A DNA stretch of 64,000 nucleotides, taken from the NCBI RefSeq assembly GCF_000233955.1, contig NZ_JH376579.1, positions 124,001 through 188,000 of the forward strand. The letters run 5' to 3'. Below the pieces are notes generated by a model. The model was not told the DNA's origin. It worked only from the letters and a program-made list of their open reading frames with translations, and did no database searches. A program made the translations under genes and the position numbers. Shown piece after piece: positions 61,723-64,000 of the stretch (the stretch's first letter is position 1; every line of letters starts with the position of its first letter). Source of the stretch: Paraprevotella clara YIT 11840. Its GTDB lineage: Bacteria; Bacteroidota; Bacteroidia; Bacteroidales; Bacteroidaceae.

Positions 61723-62478
61723 TTAAAATTGGAATAAATCATCCATCGTAAGCAATCCCTCATGTGTGGCCGTATATTCGGCTGCCAGTACGGCCCCCAA
61801 CGCAAACCCTTTCCGGTTGTGCGCGTCATGAGTAATCGTAATACTGTCTGCCTCGCTGTCATACACCACGGAATGAATGCCCGGTACCTCGCCACGACGT
61901 ACGCTGTCGATACGCAATTCATTTGTCGCACACGCCTCCGTACCGCTCACGGTTCCGTCCGGTGCCGTAAACGTACCCTTCACCCATTTGTCTTTACGAC
62001 CGATAGCATGGATAAGGTCTTCGGCCAACGTAATGGCCGTCCCGCTCGGTGCATCCAACTTATGCACATGGTGCACTTCCTCCATCTTCACATCGTAGGC
62101 CGGGAAACCGGACATGATGCGTGCCAAATAACGGTTCACGGCCCCGAAGATAGCCACGCCGAGGCTGAAGTTGCTGCTCCAGAAAAGCGTATGTCCCTCT
62201 TCGCGGCACAAGCGGCGTACTTCTTCGCCATGTTCGGGTATCCATCCCGTACTGCCCGACACCACTTTCACCCCGGCGGCAAAAGCCTGAAGATAATTGT
62301 CGTACGCCGTTTGCGGTGTAGTAAACTCAATAGCCACGTCTGCACTCCGGAAAGCTTCCGAAGCGAAATCTCCACGGTTATCAATGTCGATGATACTCAC
62401 TATTTCATGGCCACGTTCCAAAGCGATTTGCTCTATCATGTGACCCATCTTGCCATAGCCGATTAATGCGATTTTCAT
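61723..62478 (-). CDS. dapB: 4-hydroxy-tetrahydrodipicolinate reductase
   Basis: A 251-residue cytosolic enzyme from the ATG at 62478 that reduces 4-hydroxy-tetrahydrodipicolinate with NAD(P)H in lysine and meso-diaminopimelate synthesis, and so supplies peptidoglycan. The nucleotide-binding start is MKIALIGYGKMGHMIEQIA. The catalytic signature is EEVHHVHKLDAPSGTAITLAE with the HH and K residues. The reading frame is open far upstream of the ATG because it runs antisense through the neighbouring DUF2851 gene, but only the part from 62478 has family features. A TATCTTTG -7 box lies 34 bp upstream. It is the first gene of the dapB-lepB-paralogue-WbqC unit. Confidence 0.95.
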   Translation of the reverse strand: MKIALIGYGKMGHMIEQIALERGHEIVSIIDIDNRGDFASEAFRSADVAIEFTTPQTAYDNYLQAFAAGVKVVSGSTGWIPEHGEEVRRLCREEGHTLFWSSNFSLGVAIFGAVNRYLARIMSGFPAYDVKMEEVHHVHKLDAPSGTAITLAEDLIHAIGRKDKWVKGTFTAPDGTVSGTEACATNELRIDSVRRGEVPGIHSVVYDSEADSITITHDAHNRKGFALGAVLAAEYTATHEGLLTMDDLFQF

Positions 62479-62511
62479 ATTTTTCAAGTAATATGCTGAT
62501 ATTTTCTCTCG

Positions 62512-62548
62512 CAAAGATAGGGATTTGACTTGAATTTCATTACTTTTG
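62512..62548. promoter_or_regulatory. Divergent promoter region of dapB and the DUF2851 gene
   Basis: TATCTTTG on the minus strand (62519-62512) faces dapB at 34 bp. TACTTTTG on the plus strand (62541-62548) faces the DUF2851 gene at 33 bp. Both fit the Bacteroidetes -7 box; -33 boxes at the usual spacing are not obvious. Confidence 0.55.
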
Positions 62549-62580
62549 TTAGTAAAAATAAACTTTTCAGCCCCAGCATT

Positions 62581-63888
62581 ATGGAAAAGCTGTTGCACTA
62601 CATCTGGAAATACAAACTGTTTCCGCTCAAACCGTTGCAAACCACAGACGGCCTGACGCTGGAGGTCATCGACCCGGGAACACTCAACCGAGACGCAGGC
62701 CCTGACTTTTTCAACGCCAAAATCAAACTGGACGGTACGACATGGGTGGGTAACATCGAGATTCACGGACGGGCTACCGATTGGTACGCCCACGGGCATC
62801 ACGAAGACACCCACTACAACAACGTCATCCTGCATGTGACGGAAACAGCCGACCGCCCCGTCGTCACACAAGACGGGAAGACGCTTCCGCAACTCATCGT
62901 GGAAGTGCCCGGCTACCTGCGCGAAAACTACGAAGAATTGTGCCGGACAACGGATTATCCGCGATGCCATCGCATCATTCCCCAAATCGACCCGTTCACG
63001 GTGCACAGTTGGATGAACGCCCTGCTTTACGAACGGTTGGAACAACGTGCACGGACCGTAGCCGCCCGTGTGGAAAAACTGCAAGGCGATTGGGAACGGG
63101 CCTACTTCATCACCCTGTCCCGTAATTTCGGTTTCGGTATCAACGGAGATGCTTTCGAAGTGTGGGCACAACATATCCCGTTGCAAGCCGTGGCACACCA
63201 TCGCGACAACCTGTTCCAGATAGAAGCCATATTCATGGGACAGGCCGGACTGTTGGACTTCGAGACTATTCCGAAGAAATACCGCGACGAAGCCATCGAA
63301 GACGATTATTATCCCCGGTTGAAACGGGAATATGACTATCTGGCACATAAGTTCGCCCTTACGCCCATGGACGCGGCAGCATGGAAATTCCTGCGTCTGA
63401 GGCCGCAGAACTTTCCCCATGTGCGCATCGCCCAGCTCACCCAACTGTATTACAACCAGACGGCCGGTTTCTCCCGATTATTGGAAGCCCGGACATTGGA
63501 AGAACTGCACGACATGCTCTCCACGCACGCCACCCCCTATTGGGAGTCGCATTATACTTTCGGATGTCCAAGCCACAAAAATGCCAAGGCTCTGACGGCA
63601 GGTTCATTGAACCTTATCGCCATCAATACCGTCGTCCCGCTGCTGTATGCCTACGGACAAACCCACGGCAACGACAAATATTGCGAACGGGCTTTGCAAT
63701 TCTTAGAACCAATCAAGGCGGAAAACAACTATATCACACGCCAATGGGCCGAATGCGGTATCAAAGTGGACAGCGCGTCGGATTCGCAAGCGCTCATCCA
63801 ACTGAAAAAAGAGTATTGCGACCGGAAATATTGTCTGCATTGCCGCTTCGGTTATGAATTTCTGAAACGAAAAAACACTTCTGAATAA
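62581..63888 (+). CDS. DUF2851 family protein
   Basis: A 435-residue protein from the ATG at 62581 (MEKLLHYIWKYKLFPLKPLQTTDGLTLEVIDPG), the usual start and length of DUF2851, which is nearly confined to Bacteroidetes and has no known function. Characteristic segments are NAKIKLDGTTWVGNIEIHGRATDWYAHGHHEDTHYNNVILHV, in which Glu/His residues recall a metal-binding or nuclease-like site, and the C-terminal QLKKEYCDRKYCLHCRFGYEFLK with a Cys-rich CDRKYCLHC end. No signal peptide. It is followed one base later by a thioesterase gene and divergent from dapB. Confidence 0.88.
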   Translation: MEKLLHYIWKYKLFPLKPLQTTDGLTLEVIDPGTLNRDAGPDFFNAKIKLDGTTWVGNIEIHGRATDWYAHGHHEDTHYNNVILHVTETADRPVVTQDGKTLPQLIVEVPGYLRENYEELCRTTDYPRCHRIIPQIDPFTVHSWMNALLYERLEQRARTVAARVEKLQGDWERAYFITLSRNFGFGINGDAFEVWAQHIPLQAVAHHRDNLFQIEAIFMGQAGLLDFETIPKKYRDEAIEDDYYPRLKREYDYLAHKFALTPMDAAAWKFLRLRPQNFPHVRIAQLTQLYYNQTAGFSRLLEARTLEELHDMLSTHATPYWESHYTFGCPSHKNAKALTAGSLNLIAINTVVPLLYAYGQTHGNDKYCERALQFLEPIKAENNYITRQWAECGIKVDSASDSQALIQLKKEYCDRKYCLHCRFGYEFLKRKNTSE

Positions 63889-63889
63889 A

Positions 63890-64000
63890 ATGAAAACGGA
63901 TTATATCTTTGAACTGGAGATGAAGGTACGCGACTATGAATGCGACCTGCAAGGCATCGTAAACAACGCCAATTACCAACATTATATCGAACACACCCGG
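63890..64000 (+). CDS. Acyl-CoA thioesterase (4HBT, YbgC-like), truncated by window end
   Basis: Only 37 codons are visible. MKTDYIFELEMKVRDYECDLQGIVNNANYQHYIEHTR has the hot-dog-fold thioesterase start with the pattern VRDYECDLQGIVNNANY, in which the Asp of the 'D.qGhVnna.Y' motif is the usual catalytic residue. Such enzymes hydrolyse short- or medium-chain acyl-CoA. The ATG (63890-63892) is one base after the DUF2851 stop, so the two genes share a transcript. Confidence 0.8.
   Translation, partial: MKTDYIFELEMKVRDYECDLQGIVNNANYQHYIEHTR

Noticed and set aside
62479-63444. Long open frame on the minus strand running through the DUF2851 gene into dapB
   Set aside because: Only the part from 62478 has DapB features; the rest is the antisense of a gene with clear family similarity.
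1-64000. tRNA, rRNA, CRISPR arrays, prophage or a recombinase gene
   Set aside because: I scanned for conserved tRNA T-loop patterns, spaced direct repeats and integrase or invertase motifs and recognised none; small RNAs cannot be excluded by eye.

Overview
The window is chromosomal DNA from a member of the Bacteroidales. The evidence is a SusC/SusD pair, several secreted proteins with type IX-secretion-like C-termini, FeoA-FeoB and CcsB-CcsA fusions, a DUF2851 gene, and promoters of the Bacteroidetes kind (-7 box TAnnTTTG) with little use of Shine-Dalgarno sites. Moderate GC and C-termini of the 'GIYIVNGRKVIVK' type suggest a Prevotellaceae/Paraprevotella-like or Bacteroides-like gut organism; the genus cannot be fixed from this sequence alone. 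I see no rRNA, tRNA, CRISPR array, insertion sequence or phage gene.

Layout. 1-2.4 kb (minus): a truncated glycerophosphodiesterase, crcB, ybeY and ruvB. 2.5-8.8 kb (plus): an SpmA/SpmB-like membrane protein, a polysaccharide flippase, a DUF389 membrane protein and an S46 dipeptidyl-peptidase. 9-12.3 kb: a large secreted putative metalloprotease. 12.3-18.8 kb: a DEAD-box RNA helicase, a PfkB sugar kinase, an outer-membrane lipoprotein, a LOG-family protein and a LuxR-type regulator with an N-terminal RIC/YtfE-like di-iron domain. 19-32 kb (plus): an iron/redox region with porin, imelysin, di-heme oxidoreductase, second porin, cytochrome c lipoprotein, Rid protein and CcsBA cytochrome c maturation factor, then FeoAB under its own promoter and another barrel protein. 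32.3-47.9 kb: proteolysis and peptide uptake (M16 peptidase, frameshifted M6 metalloprotease, duplicated LRR surface protein, DUF5117-type zinc protease, SusC, SusD, small secreted protein). 48.1-58.3 kb (minus): a beta-helix-like lipoprotein gene and an exopolysaccharide operon resembling pgaABC (HEAT membrane protein, processive GT2, TPR plus outer-membrane barrel, DUF4838 lipoprotein, DUF1573 lipoprotein). 58.7-62.5 kb (minus): WbqC, an apparently inactive signal-peptidase paralogue, LepB and DapB. 62.6-64 kb (plus): DUF2851 and a truncated thioesterase.

The most striking feature is two short DNA segments (36563-36763 and 58419-58624), each bounded by inverted copies of one near-palindromic 15-19 bp sequence (TCTCTTAGTAAGAGA) and each carrying a Bacteroidetes promoter box inside. 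They look like phase-variable invertible promoters sharing one recombinase. As read, one faces away from the exopolysaccharide operon, and the other faces the M6 protease rather than the LRR protein. After inversion, each promoter would sit about 125-135 bp upstream of the LRR gene or the exopolysaccharide operon. No invertase gene lies in the window, so it would act in trans.

Other points of interest are a palindromic repeat found in three places, once inside the helicase reading frame and once supplying the start codon of susD; a one-base frameshift that cuts off the secretion signal of the M6 protease; and the coupling of a di-iron-domain regulator to an imelysin/cytochrome/FeoAB region.
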